A stretch of DNA of 47,514 nt from Profundibacterium mesophilum KAUST100406-0324 (GCF_009835145.1 NZ_APKE01000024.1:1-47514); one strand, 5' to 3'; numbered from the stretch's first letter, positions 39,079 through 47,032 are shown. The notes: generated from the sequence alone by a model not told the origin. Made by a program: numbers and translations.

Positions 39079-39579
39079 TTACACCCCCGTTGTGTTTTCC
39101 TTGCGTTGACCCTGACCAGGCTTGTCCGTCGCAGAGCGGAAGCTGTCCCAGAACAGTAGGGCCGCGCCGCAGAAAATCGCCACATCCGCAAGATTGAAGG
39201 ACGGCCAGTGGTATGTTCCGTAATGGAAATCCAGAAAGTCTGGGACGGCCTGATAACGCAGCCGGTCGAGGACATTGCCGAGTGCGCCGCCGATGATCAG
39301 ACCGAGAGCGGCAGCCGTCAGCCTGTCCGGCGCGCGCCACAACCAGATCAGCAGCCATAACACGATCACGCCAGCAAGCGCGATGAGACCCCACCAAGGC
39401 ACGATCCCGCCCAGCATACCGAAGCTGACTCCATCGTTCAGAACCCGCACGAGATTGAGAAAGGGTAGAACCTCGACGCCGCCCTCAAGCGCAGGTGTGT
39501 TCAGGGCAAGCGCCTTGGTGCCCTGATCGAGGGCGAACGCCGAGATGGCGCAAACTCCGCCTAGAACGCGGCTGTTCAT
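39079..39579 (-). CDS. lspA: lipoprotein signal peptidase (LspA), copy 2
   Basis: 166 residues from ATG at 39579, overlapping the CDF stop by four bases. Blocks present: DQGTK, LNDGVSFG, GNVLDRLRYQAVPDF with Asp114, FNLADV with Asp132. Clearly related to copy 1 at 23870-24343 (GGALGN-LDRLRY shared). Pairing of CDF and LspA recalls metal operons such as pbr. Full length and apparently active. Confidence 0.92.
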   Translation of the reverse strand: MNSRVLGGVCAISAFALDQGTKALALNTPALEGGVEVLPFLNLVRVLNDGVSFGMLGGIVPWWGLIALAGVIVLWLLIWLWRAPDRLTAAALGLIIGGALGNVLDRLRYQAVPDFLDFHYGTYHWPSFNLADVAIFCGAALLFWDSFRSATDKPGQGQRKENTTGV

Positions 39580-40430
39580 GCAGTCGTCTTCAGATCGGCC
39601 CGCGCATCGCGAATGATCGCCCAGGACGAGTGCAGGAATAGCCCGGCGATACCGAAGGCAACGATAAGGTCGGGCCACGCGCTGCCCAGCCAGGCCACAA
39701 GACCGGCGGCAACGACAACCGCCGCATTGCCGATGGCGTCGTTGCGAGAGAAAAGCCAGACGGCCCGCATGTTCGCGTCGCCCTTGCGGAACGGCAGCAG
39801 CGGCAGAACGGAGATGACGTTGACGACAAGGGCAATCATGCCAAGCAGGCCCATGAGACCCGCATCCGGCGTCGTCCGTTCGAAGACCCGGACGATGGTC
39901 GTGCCGAGGACGCCGAGACCGAGGAGCCCGAGGAAGATGCCCTGGATCAAGGCCGACCGTGCCCGCCAAGCGAGGCTCCAGCCGATGGCCAGCAGGCCAA
40001 GGAAGGTGATCGCGCCGTCGCCGATGAAATCGAGCGCATCGGCCTTCACGGCCTGCGATCCGGAAATGAAACCGCCGATCATTTCGAGGACCCCGTATCC
40101 CACGTTCAGGATCACGACGATCCAGAGGGCGCGGCGGTAGGCCGGGTCCTGATGGGCAGGATTCGGCGGAATGTCTTCATCGCCATCGATCCGGTCGAAG
40201 CCATAGCCTGTCACCGCGACTGCCTTTTCGATGTCCGGCAGGCGCGCTTCGGGGGCATTCAGTGTCATGATGTGAGTTGCGGCCGACACCTTCACATCGC
40301 CGGGCGCGACTCCGGCCGACTGTGCCGCCCGCTCGATCTGTGCGGCATCCTTGGCGCAGTCCATACCGGAAACCCGGTAACGGACGGGCGGGGCATCTGC
40401 CGTCAATCCGGCACTTTCGGTGTTGGCCAT
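39576..40430 (-). CDS. CDF-type transporter with N-terminal HMA domain
   Basis: 284 residues from ATG at 40430 (MANTESAGLT). An HMA-like metal-binding domain (about 15-85) with GMDCAKDAAQIERAAQ, then six membrane helices with ADALDFIGDG in helix 2 and SRNDAIGNAA in helix 5, and no C-terminal cytosolic domain. The HMA-CDF fusion is a known layout for heavy-metal exporters. The longer frame to 40604 crosses the divergent ArsR gene start and is rejected. First gene of the leftward operon; operator at 40468-40489. Confidence 0.87.
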   Translation of the reverse strand: MANTESAGLTADAPPVRYRVSGMDCAKDAAQIERAAQSAGVAPGDVKVSAATHIMTLNAPEARLPDIEKAVAVTGYGFDRIDGDEDIPPNPAHQDPAYRRALWIVVILNVGYGVLEMIGGFISGSQAVKADALDFIGDGAITFLGLLAIGWSLAWRARSALIQGIFLGLLGLGVLGTTIVRVFERTTPDAGLMGLLGMIALVVNVISVLPLLPFRKGDANMRAVWLFSRNDAIGNAAVVVAAGLVAWLGSAWPDLIVAFGIAGLFLHSSWAIIRDARADLKTTA

Positions 40431-40467
40431 GGTCGCGCTATTCCTGCTAGGATGAATCAAAGAACAA

Positions 40468-40489
40468 CATATCAGCGAGGAGTGATATG
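40468..40489. promoter_or_regulatory. ArsR-type operator at the arsR/CDF divergent promoter
   Basis: CATATCA (40468-40474), 8 bp, TGATATG (40483-40489): perfect 7-bp arms. It includes the ATG and the GAGGAG ribosome site of the regulator gene, so binding would repress both directions. Confidence 0.7.
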
Positions 40490-40831
40490 GCGCAATTCGT
40501 CGATGACCGCAAGAGCGCAACCATCGAGCGACGGGCGAAGCTGTTTCGCGGCTTCGCGGACCCGAGCCGCCTGGCCATCCTCGGTGCACTTTGTAACGAG
40601 CCATTGGCCGTTCACGAGCTCGTCGAGCGGACGAAACTATCGCAACCCAACGTCTCCAACCATCTGAGGTGCCTGCTGGAGTGCGGGCTTGTCGCCAGCG
40701 ATCGCCATGGGCGTTTCATCCGCTACCGTATCAGCAGCCCGCGCATCACGGTTCTTCTGAGCGATGTGGACGCACTTCTCGACGTGGTCGCAGTGGGTGT
40801 TGAGGCGTGTGACAATTATCGTGAGGCGTAA
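40487..40831 (+). CDS. ArsR-family Cd/Pb-type sensor (CmtR-like)
   Basis: 114 residues. ArsR wHTH (ADPSRLAILGALCNEPLAVH, LSQPNVSNHL) with Cys62 and Cys66 in RCLLECGLVASDRHGR and Cys108 in EACDNYREA. The CxxxCGLV plus C-terminal Cys arrangement is that of CmtR, a Cd2+/Pb2+ sensor of mycobacteria. Derepresses when metal binds. Divergent from the CDF-lspA-P450 operon; a second candidate operator lies before the 34540 operon. Confidence 0.88.
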   Translation: MAQFVDDRKSATIERRAKLFRGFADPSRLAILGALCNEPLAVHELVERTKLSQPNVSNHLRCLLECGLVASDRHGRFIRYRISSPRITVLLSDVDALLDVVAVGVEACDNYREA

Positions 40832-40939
40832 AAGGTCGAATTTTGACCGGCACACGCAGCATCGCGAACCTCAGCGCTTTGACGGCACAGCTTGCCGACA
40901 AGTAGGACATTTGGCGCGCGATAGTCCGATCCTTGAGCC

Positions 40940-42136
40940 TCATAACCCGAAGAGAAGACCGCCCCCCAGCCACGCGTAGGCGATCATGGCGAGCCAGAAT
41001 AGCACCTTCTCGATAGCGCCGTCGCCGGTCGAGAAGGAAGAACCAGTTCTTCTGACTTTCCAGACGAGAAAGACGACCGTGAGGGCAATGAACCCTATGT
41101 TGAACCAGAAGGTATAGTCGATCTTGAAGAACTCGCGCTCAGTGACCGCGCGAACCTGATCGGCCGAGGGAAGAAGCCCGAGGGCCGCAAAGCCGTAATG
41201 CAGGAGCAGCGCCGTCGCGACGAGGACCACGAGGAAGACGCCGAGGATATAGACCGCCATGCGCCAGCCATAATATTTCGCGTTCACGCGCAGGACGGGG
41301 ATCACCACAAGGTCGGAGAAGATGAAGGCCATGATGCCAGCAAAGGCCACGCCGTTGCCGTAGAGCACGGCGGCAAGCGGGATGTTCCCCATGGACCCGA
41401 TGAAGGTGAAGAACGCGGCGACGGGGCCGACCAGCGCCTGTGCCAGCAGCTCGAAGAAGTTCGGATCGTCGCCGCCGATGAAAAGCCATTCGAAGAAGCG
41501 GCGCGGCACGAAGGCGGCGATAATCCCCGCGATGGTGAAGCCGACGGTCACGTCCTTCCACACCATGCCCCATTCCATGACGTAGCGCGTGGCGACCTCG
41601 CCCCAGCCTTCGCGCGACGTGGCTTTCGCTTTCCAGTCCTTGTCGGAGCTATCGGTATCGTTTTTCTGCGACTGCGCGGTTTCTCGCGCCCGTTCGATCG
41701 GCGCGAAGCCGCGGGTCAGCCGGACCACAAGCCACATGAGCAGGATCAACAGCACGCCGCCGACATACTCGCCGACCACGAATTGCCAGCCGAGGAAAAT
41801 GCCGATGATGATACCCAGCTCGATCACGAGGTTGGTCGAGGCGAGAAGAAAGGCCAGCGACGGCACCAGCCCGGCCCCCTTGGCGAAGAGCGCGCGTGTT
41901 CCCGACAGCGCGGCGAAACTGCACGACGAGCTGACGAAGCCGAAGAATGTGCCCAAGGCGACCGAGCGCGGCCCTTCCGTGCCCATCGCCCGCTGCATCC
42001 GGTCGCGCGTCACGAAGACCTGGATCATCGAGGAAACGAGATAGCCGAGGCCAAACGCCCAGAACGCCGTCCAGAACAGGCCGAGCGCCGTGACCGCCGA
42101 ACGGTGCCAGAGCTGAACGAAGGGCTCTTCCATCAC
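40940..42136 (-). CDS. permease of the DUF318/SO_0444-like metal efflux group
   Basis: 398 residues, about eight to ten membrane helices. The conserved FFGFVSSSCSFAALSGTRAL with Cys72 lies in the first half and FTFIGSMGNIPLAAVLYGNG in the second, the repeated pore motif of this permease family. Members are linked to arsenical, Cu or Zn efflux. A charged cytosolic loop (SQKNDTDSSDKDWKAKATSR) divides the halves. A 24-residue Met-rich ORF lies 15 nt upstream on the same strand. Confidence 0.8.
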   Translation of the reverse strand: MMEEPFVQLWHRSAVTALGLFWTAFWAFGLGYLVSSMIQVFVTRDRMQRAMGTEGPRSVALGTFFGFVSSSCSFAALSGTRALFAKGAGLVPSLAFLLASTNLVIELGIIIGIFLGWQFVVGEYVGGVLLILLMWLVVRLTRGFAPIERARETAQSQKNDTDSSDKDWKAKATSREGWGEVATRYVMEWGMVWKDVTVGFTIAGIIAAFVPRRFFEWLFIGGDDPNFFELLAQALVGPVAAFFTFIGSMGNIPLAAVLYGNGVAFAGIMAFIFSDLVVIPVLRVNAKYYGWRMAVYILGVFLVVLVATALLLHYGFAALGLLPSADQVRAVTEREFFKIDYTFWFNIGFIALTVVFLVWKVRRTGSSFSTGDGAIEKVLFWLAMIAYAWLGGGLLFGL

Positions 42137-42151
42137 GCGCGCCTGTCCGGC

Positions 42152-42226
42152 TCAGCTTCCTGCAAACAAGATGCCCAGCATCCAGAGGCCCATGCCCCTC
42201 GCCATCGATCCCATTCCGTCCATCAT
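42152..42226 (-). CDS. 24-residue Met-rich mini-ORF before the permease
   Basis: ATG at 42226 opens MMDGMGSMARGMGLWMLGIL and ends FAGS; seven of 24 residues are Met. The ribosome site is weak (GATGGA). It is 15 nt from the permease start. Could be a leader peptide or a small membrane-associated Met-rich metal ligand; may also be chance. Confidence 0.4.
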   Translation of the reverse strand: MMDGMGSMARGMGLWMLGILFAGS

Positions 42227-42300
42227 GTATCCATCATGTCGTTTGTTCCTTTACTGTAGCTAGGGCCGCGCCCGTTCGGGCAACGGTACAGGTGCGCGCG

Positions 42301-42648
42301 TCACCCAAGCGCGTCCCCATCCGTTTCACAGTAGATCCGATAAAGCGCATCGATCATATCGTGCAGACGCGGGTCGGCGATGCTGTAGTGGATCGTCTGG
42401 CTCTCGCGTCGGGTCGCAACCATGCCAGCCTCGCGCAACCGCGCGAGATGCTGGCTGAGCGCCGACTGACTCAGGGCGAGCTGGCCCTGTAGCGCACCAA
42501 CCGATTGCTCTCCCTCCAGCAGGTGGCAAAGCACCATCAGCCTGTTGGCATTCGACAACAAAGCCAGTTGACCCGCCACGTCCGCCGCACGCGCTTGAAG
42601 AACCGGTAGCGAAGGCCGCTTTATATCGTCATTGACTAATTTAGACAT
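42301..42648 (-). CDS. SqrR/BigR-type persulfide-sensing repressor (ArsR family)
   Basis: 115 residues. wHTH (LSNANRLMVLCHLLEGEQSV, LSQSALSQHLARLREAGMVA) with Cys41 and Cys107 at the positions used by SqrR of Rhodobacter and BigR for persulfide-dependent tetrasulfide formation. De-represses sulfide/persulfide detoxification genes when sulfane sulfur accumulates. Divergent from the pmpA-pmpB-dioxygenase-rhodanese operon, with a 58-bp intergenic stretch. Confidence 0.9.
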   Translation of the reverse strand: MSKLVNDDIKRPSLPVLQARAADVAGQLALLSNANRLMVLCHLLEGEQSVGALQGQLALSQSALSQHLARLREAGMVATRRESQTIHYSIADPRLHDMIDALYRIYCETDGDALG

Positions 42649-42706
42649 ATCTTACATTTGTCTCCGACAGAGAACGAAAACAATACAGCAAATGGAAGGA
42701 CCGCAT

Positions 42707-43156
42707 ATGGGGCCGGTCGTGCCAACGGAATTCACGCCCTGGCTTTCGCTTTTCGGGGGCGTTCTGATCGGTCTCAGTGCCGTCATGGTGATGGGCCTGT
42801 TCGGCAAGATCGCGGGCATCACGGGCATCACCAAAGGTTTGACAACTGCCATTCCGGGAACCGGCGGACCCAACGACCGGGGCTGGCGCCTGTCGTTCCT
42901 GATCGGGTTGGTCGCAGCGCCGCTCGTCGTGCTGCTCACGACGGGGGCATTTCCCCAGCAAAGCGTGCCTACGAACGTCTGGGGTATGGCGCTGGCAGGG
43001 CTTCTGGTTGGCTTCGGGACCAGTCTGGGGGCCGGATGCACCTCCGGGCACGGGGTCTGCGGTCTGGCCCGGCTGTCGCCAAGATCGGCAGCCGCCGTCG
43101 CAGTCTTTCTGGTCGCGGCCGTTTTGGCGACGACGCTCGTGCGTCACGTGATTTGA
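42707..43156 (+). CDS. YeeE/YedE-family sulfur transport protein (PmpA-like)
   Basis: 149 residues from ATG at 42707 (MGPVVPTEFT), with AAGGA 8 nt upstream. Four helices and the family motif LGAGCTSGHGVCGLARLSPR with its thiol-handling Cys. One half of a two-gene YeeE/YedE pair that moves sulfur compounds (thiosulfate, sulfite or persulfide-like species) across the inner membrane. Followed by its partner 11 nt later. Confidence 0.87.
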   Translation: MGPVVPTEFTPWLSLFGGVLIGLSAVMVMGLFGKIAGITGITKGLTTAIPGTGGPNDRGWRLSFLIGLVAAPLVVLLTTGAFPQQSVPTNVWGMALAGLLVGFGTSLGAGCTSGHGVCGLARLSPRSAAAVAVFLVAAVLATTLVRHVI

Positions 43157-43167
43157 GGAAAGTAGAC

Positions 43168-43602
43168 ATGCGCAATTTTCTGGGTTTCGCCGCCGGGCTG
43201 GTCTTCGGCATCGGCCTCATCATCTCCGGCATGACCGATCCTGCAAAGGTTCTGAACTTTCTGGATATCCTCGGGCCATGGGATCCGAGCCTCGCCTTCG
43301 TGATGGGAGGCGCGTCTGTCACTGCCTTCATCGGGTATCGCCTGATCTGGCGACGTGAGCGACCCGTAATGGGGTCGCAGTTTGATCTGCCGGACAGCAC
43401 CGCCATAGACGCGCCGCTTCTGACCGGCGCGGCCATCTTCGGCATGGGCTGGGGCCTAGGCGGCTTCTGTCCGGGACCCGCTTGGACATCGCTGTTGATT
43501 GGATCGTCAGGCATCCTCATTTTCCTGCCCGCCATGCTGGTCGGGATCGTCCTCGCCGGTTTCGCCAAATCATCTTCCTCATTCGCAAGCAAAGGAGCGT
43601 AA
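43168..43602 (+). CDS. YeeE/YedE-family partner protein (PmpB-like, DUF6691)
   Basis: 144 residues from ATG at 43168, GAGGAAA upstream. Four helices, IISGMTDPAKVLNFLDILGP and the Cys motif GWGLGGFCPGPAWTSL. It forms the second half of the sulfur transporter with the preceding gene. Start fixed by ribosome site; the upstream open frame overlapping pmpA is shadow. Confidence 0.88.
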   Translation: MRNFLGFAAGLVFGIGLIISGMTDPAKVLNFLDILGPWDPSLAFVMGGASVTAFIGYRLIWRRERPVMGSQFDLPDSTAIDAPLLTGAAIFGMGWGLGGFCPGPAWTSLLIGSSGILIFLPAMLVGIVLAGFAKSSSSFASKGA

Positions 43603-43604
43603 AT

Positions 43605-44516
43605 GTGGCCGAACTGAACGAGCCCATCGTCCGCCAATCCGCATCGACTGGGCCGAACAGCCCCGATGTCTGGGGCATCTACGAGCCCGACACCGGGTCG
43701 ATCCAATATATCTGCGCCGATCCCGCGACGAAGAAGGCCGCACTGATCGACGTGGTGCTGAACTTCGATCCGGCGCGTTTCGCGACCGATACGCGCAGCA
43801 TGGAGCAGGTGCTGGGCCTTGTGGAGAAGCACGGCCTGACGGTGGAATGGGTACTCGATACGCATCCCCACGCCGATCATATGATGGCGTCGTCGCACCT
43901 CAAGAAACGGACCGGTGCTGCAAACGCCATCGGTGAAAAGGTCCGCGACATCGCCGAACTCTGGCGCGACTACTACAACACGCCGGACGCCTTCGACCCC
44001 CACCGCGACTTCGACCGCCTGTTCGCGGACGGGGATACCTTCCGCATCGGCTATCTGGACGTTCGGGTGATGCTGTCCCCGGGGCATACGCTTGGGTCGA
44101 TCACCTATGTCTGCGGCGATGCGGCCTTCGTGCACGACACGCTGATGCAGCCCGACAGCGGCACGTCCCGTGCCGATTTTCCCGGTGGCACCACCGAGGA
44201 TTTGTGGAACTCGATCCAGGTGATCCTGTCTCTGCCCAAGGATACGCGGCTTTTCGTCGGTCATGACTATGGGTCCGAGGATCGCGACAGGCCGGAATGG
44301 GAAGCCTCAGTTGCCACCCACAAAGCCAAGAATGTCCATGTCAAGGACGGCACCGACAAGGCCGACTACATCCAGACCCGCGAGGATCGGGATGCCACAC
44401 TGGACCTGCCGGACCGGATGCTCGCAGCACTTCAGGTCAACCTGCGTGCGGGGCAATTGCCCGAAGCCGAAAGCAACGGTGCGCACTACCTGAAAATGCC
44501 CGTCAACAAGTTCTGA
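43605..44516 (+). CDS. persulfide dioxygenase/ETHE1-like metallo-beta-lactamase fold protein
   Basis: 303 residues from GTG at 43605 (VAELNEPIVR), with AAAGGAG 7 nt upstream. Metal-binding motif THPHADHMMASSHL, then SPGHTLGSITYVCGDA and LFVGHDYGSEDR. The family (Blh/ETHE1 type) oxidises persulfides such as glutathione persulfide to sulfite. It usually sits with BigR-type regulators and rhodaneses, as here. Confidence 0.9.
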   Translation: MAELNEPIVRQSASTGPNSPDVWGIYEPDTGSIQYICADPATKKAALIDVVLNFDPARFATDTRSMEQVLGLVEKHGLTVEWVLDTHPHADHMMASSHLKKRTGAANAIGEKVRDIAELWRDYYNTPDAFDPHRDFDRLFADGDTFRIGYLDVRVMLSPGHTLGSITYVCGDAAFVHDTLMQPDSGTSRADFPGGTTEDLWNSIQVILSLPKDTRLFVGHDYGSEDRDRPEWEASVATHKAKNVHVKDGTDKADYIQTREDRDATLDLPDRMLAALQVNLRAGQLPEAESNGAHYLKMPVNKF

Positions 44517-44530
44517 AAGAAGAAAGGATC

Positions 44531-44917
44531 GTGAACAAGTCCATGAAAGACCTCGTCGCGGACGCAAGATCGCGCGTCGATGGAATCGCTCCCGCTGACG
44601 CGCACAGAGCGATGGCGCAGGGAGATGTCATCCTCGACGTGCGTGAAACGGCAGAGCTGAAGAGCGACGGCGCAATCGAAGGCGCGATCCACATCCCGCG
44701 CGGGTTGGTCGAAGCACAGGCCGATCCCGAGACCGGCAAGGCGAACGAGGCTTTGGCCGCGAAACGCGATGGCACGGGCCGTGTTCACGTTCTCTGTGCG
44801 TCCGGCGCACGCGCGGCCCTTGCCGCCGACAGCCTGCGACAGATGGGCTATGACACCGCTGTAATCGAAGGGGGTCTGGCGGGCTGGAAAGACGCGGGTC
44901 TCCCGCTTCGGGCCTAA
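44531..44917 (+). CDS. rhodanese-domain sulfurtransferase
   Basis: 128 residues from GTG at 44531 (VNKSMKDLVA); ATG at 44543 is an alternative. Single rhodanese domain: VILDVRETAELKSDGAIEGA, IHIPRGLVE, and the active-site loop VLCASGARAALAA with the catalytic Cys. Moves sulfane sulfur between thiols, cyanide or sulfite. Last clear gene of the persulfide operon, 14 nt after the dioxygenase. Confidence 0.9.
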   Translation: MNKSMKDLVADARSRVDGIAPADAHRAMAQGDVILDVRETAELKSDGAIEGAIHIPRGLVEAQADPETGKANEALAAKRDGTGRVHVLCASGARAALAADSLRQMGYDTAVIEGGLAGWKDAGLPLRA

Positions 44918-44995
44918 CACCGGTGCGAGCGCTATCGCGATATTTGCTCGGCCTCGGTTGGGACGATGCAACCCTTCCAATGACGGAGTATCACT

Positions 44996-46522
44996 GTGAG
45001 ACGCCGAAAGTTCCTTAGCCTAGCCGCAGCCTCGCTCGCAACCCCAGCACTTAATATCAGCCGGGCATGGGCCGCCGAACCCGGCGCGCCTTTGCCGATA
45101 CCGGAGGTTATGGAGATCGGCCCCGGCGCAGGCAACACACTCGATGCGATACGCGGAACACGCGAGTTCACCGGAGGCGCGACGTCGGAGACCTGGGGCT
45201 ACTCCCAGGATTACCTCGGACCGCTGCTGCGGTTCCGGCGCGGGCGCACCGCAAACATAAGTGTCATGAACCGTCTCGATGAACCGATCACTGCTCACTG
45301 GCACGGCATGCACGTGCCGGGCTATCTCGACGGTGGGCCGCAACTTGCTTTCGGCCCGGGCGAGACCTGGGCGCCGGAATTACCGGTCGATCACCCGGCG
45401 GCAACGCTGTTTTATCACAGCCATGTTCACGGGCGAACAGGCCCGCAGGTATATCGCGGGTTGGCGGGCATGATTGTCATCGACGACCCCGAGATCGACG
45501 ATCCACTGCCGCACGACTATGGCGTGAACGATTTTCCACTCATCGTGCAGGATCGACGCTTCGATCGGTCAGGCCGCATGACCTATAGTCTTGGCATGAT
45601 GGATCGGATGCATGGGTTCCAGGGGGACCAGATCCTCGTCAACGGTGTGATCCGTCCCAAGCTTACAGTTCCGGCGGGTCTGGTACGCCTGCGTATCCTG
45701 AACGCGTCGAATGCGCGCGTGTATGATTTCCGTTTCACCGACGGCAGGCAATTCCACCAGGTCGCGAGTGACGGCGGCCTTCTGGCCCGCCCTCTTGCCA
45801 TGGCCAGCCTGCAACTCGACGGTGCCGAACGGGCCGAGATCGTGGTCGAATTCTCGGACCGGTCACCTGTTTCTCTTGTCTCGCGCGACATCGGGATGAA
45901 TGGCGTAATGAACGGGGGCATGATGGGTGACAGGGGCGGCTCCATGATGATGGGCGATAGAGGCATGATGGGCGACCGCGGCATGATGGGGATGGATGGA
46001 AACAGTGGTGCGCCGCTCGAGATCATGTCGTTTGATGTAGGCGAAGCTGCGCCCGCCGGCCCCACCCGCCTGCCCACCTCGCTGCCTTCGGATGCGCCCG
46101 CACTCGGCGATCCGGTCCGCAGGCGCAATTTCACCCTCAACATGCACACCGGGGGCATGATGCGCGGCGGCATGATGGGTGGCGGCGGCCAGACGATGGG
46201 GATCAACGGTGCACCTTACGTCATGGATCGCATTGATGAGACCGTCCGCGCAGGCGAAACCGAGCTTTGGCGCATTAATGCCGACATGATGATGCGGCAC
46301 ACCTTCCACGTTCACGGGACTTCCTTTCGGGTCGTGAGTCAGAACGGGCGGCCGGTCGACTCGGCGCAGATCGGTTGGAAAAATGTTGTCCGTGTGCAGG
46401 GTCCGACCGAAATCTTGCTAAGGTTCGACAAGCTGGCTTCGGAAGAGACACCATTCATGTATCACTGCCACATCCTCGAACACGAGGATGCGGGCATGAT
46501 GGGGCAGTTTACGGTCACATAA
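44996..46522 (+). CDS. Tat-exported Met-rich multicopper oxidase (CueO/PcoA-like)
   Basis: 508 residues from GTG at 44996. Tat signal (MRRRKFLSLAAASLATPALN). Copper ligands of all sites are present: HWHGMHVPG, HSHVHG, HTFHVHGTSF and YHCHILEHEDAGMMGQF. A Met/Gly-rich insert with repeated GMMGDRG units (about 303-335) and a second Met-rich patch (MHTGGMMRGGMMGG, about 380-395) resemble the Met-rich regions that feed Cu(I) to CueO. Oxidises Cu(I) and protects the periplasm. Gap of 78 nt from the rhodanese gene; separate regulation is possible. Confidence 0.92.
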   Translation: MRRRKFLSLAAASLATPALNISRAWAAEPGAPLPIPEVMEIGPGAGNTLDAIRGTREFTGGATSETWGYSQDYLGPLLRFRRGRTANISVMNRLDEPITAHWHGMHVPGYLDGGPQLAFGPGETWAPELPVDHPAATLFYHSHVHGRTGPQVYRGLAGMIVIDDPEIDDPLPHDYGVNDFPLIVQDRRFDRSGRMTYSLGMMDRMHGFQGDQILVNGVIRPKLTVPAGLVRLRILNASNARVYDFRFTDGRQFHQVASDGGLLARPLAMASLQLDGAERAEIVVEFSDRSPVSLVSRDIGMNGVMNGGMMGDRGGSMMMGDRGMMGDRGMMGMDGNSGAPLEIMSFDVGEAAPAGPTRLPTSLPSDAPALGDPVRRRNFTLNMHTGGMMRGGMMGGGGQTMGINGAPYVMDRIDETVRAGETELWRINADMMMRHTFHVHGTSFRVVSQNGRPVDSAQIGWKNVVRVQGPTEILLRFDKLASEETPFMYHCHILEHEDAGMMGQFTVT

Positions 46523-46653
46523 CAGGACCCCACCCGCTCGACACCGGGCGTCGTCAAGAGCTTACGTCTTCTTGCGGCGTTCTATCAGGTGCCGGTGTCG
46601 CCTTGTTGAAACGCATTACGGAGTATGTCTAGACCCGAACGGAGAACACCTCG

Positions 46654-46842
46654 CTAAGCTGCGGGTCCGCCGAAGCGGCCGTTCAGTCGCTCGGCAGCAT
46701 TCGTCAAAAAGGGCTCCTTCGAGACCTTCGCTGCCATCTGCTCCAATGACCGGTACGCTCGCAGACCCTTTCCATCAATATGAACTGGCAGCTGCCTGAG
46801 AAGCCTATCCACTGTCACTTTTTCAAATCCGCATGAGTGCAT
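46654..46842 (-). CDS. small hypothetical protein
   Basis: 62 residues from ATG at 46842 (MHSCGFEKVT), reading to RLNGRFGGPAA. Helical, basic, no signal. The ATG lies inside the end of the 46823-47032 frame (20-base overlap), as in coupled genes. Family not recognised; evidence is composition and arrangement only. Confidence 0.35.
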   Translation of the reverse strand: MHSCGFEKVTVDRLLRQLPVHIDGKGLRAYRSLEQMAAKVSKEPFLTNAAERLNGRFGGPAA

Positions 46843-47032
46843 CGAAGTCGATTTCTTGCTTCTGTTCGTCACTTATATCCGGCCGGGTTTCCGATACCGG
46901 CCGGGGCCCTTGGACGTCCCACATCACCGCATGTGATCCTGTCCTCCAGCGATAAACCCAACCAACAACACTGCACCCATCGGTCCCGATCAGATTGGCG
47001 ATCGCGACGCCCTCACCCTTATCTTCGTTCAC
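46823..47032 (-). CDS. small hypothetical protein
   Basis: 69 residues from GTG at 47032 (MNEDKGEGVA when started by formyl-Met). Contains VVGWVYRWRTGSHAVMWDVQ and an acidic C-terminus. No signal peptide or membrane helix. The ribosome site is poor. It lies between the XRE regulator and the 46654 ORF on the same strand. Not recognised. Confidence 0.38.
   Translation of the reverse strand: MNEDKGEGVAIANLIGTDGCSVVGWVYRWRTGSHAVMWDVQGPRPVSETRPDISDEQKQEIDFDALMRI

Noticed and set aside
41198-42259. 353-codon plus-strand frame opposite the permease
   Set aside because: Rich in charged residues as expected opposite a membrane protein gene; no start signal.
42249-42267. MerR-like element CTTTACTGTAGCTAGGG before the permease
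   Set aside because: Only one half matches the P1-P4 spacer and neither strand has a -35 box and -10 box at 19-bp spacing, so not counted in the regulon.
42969-44264. 431-codon minus-strand frame opposite the sulfur operon
   Set aside because: Antisense to YeeE/YedE and the dioxygenase with complete motifs.
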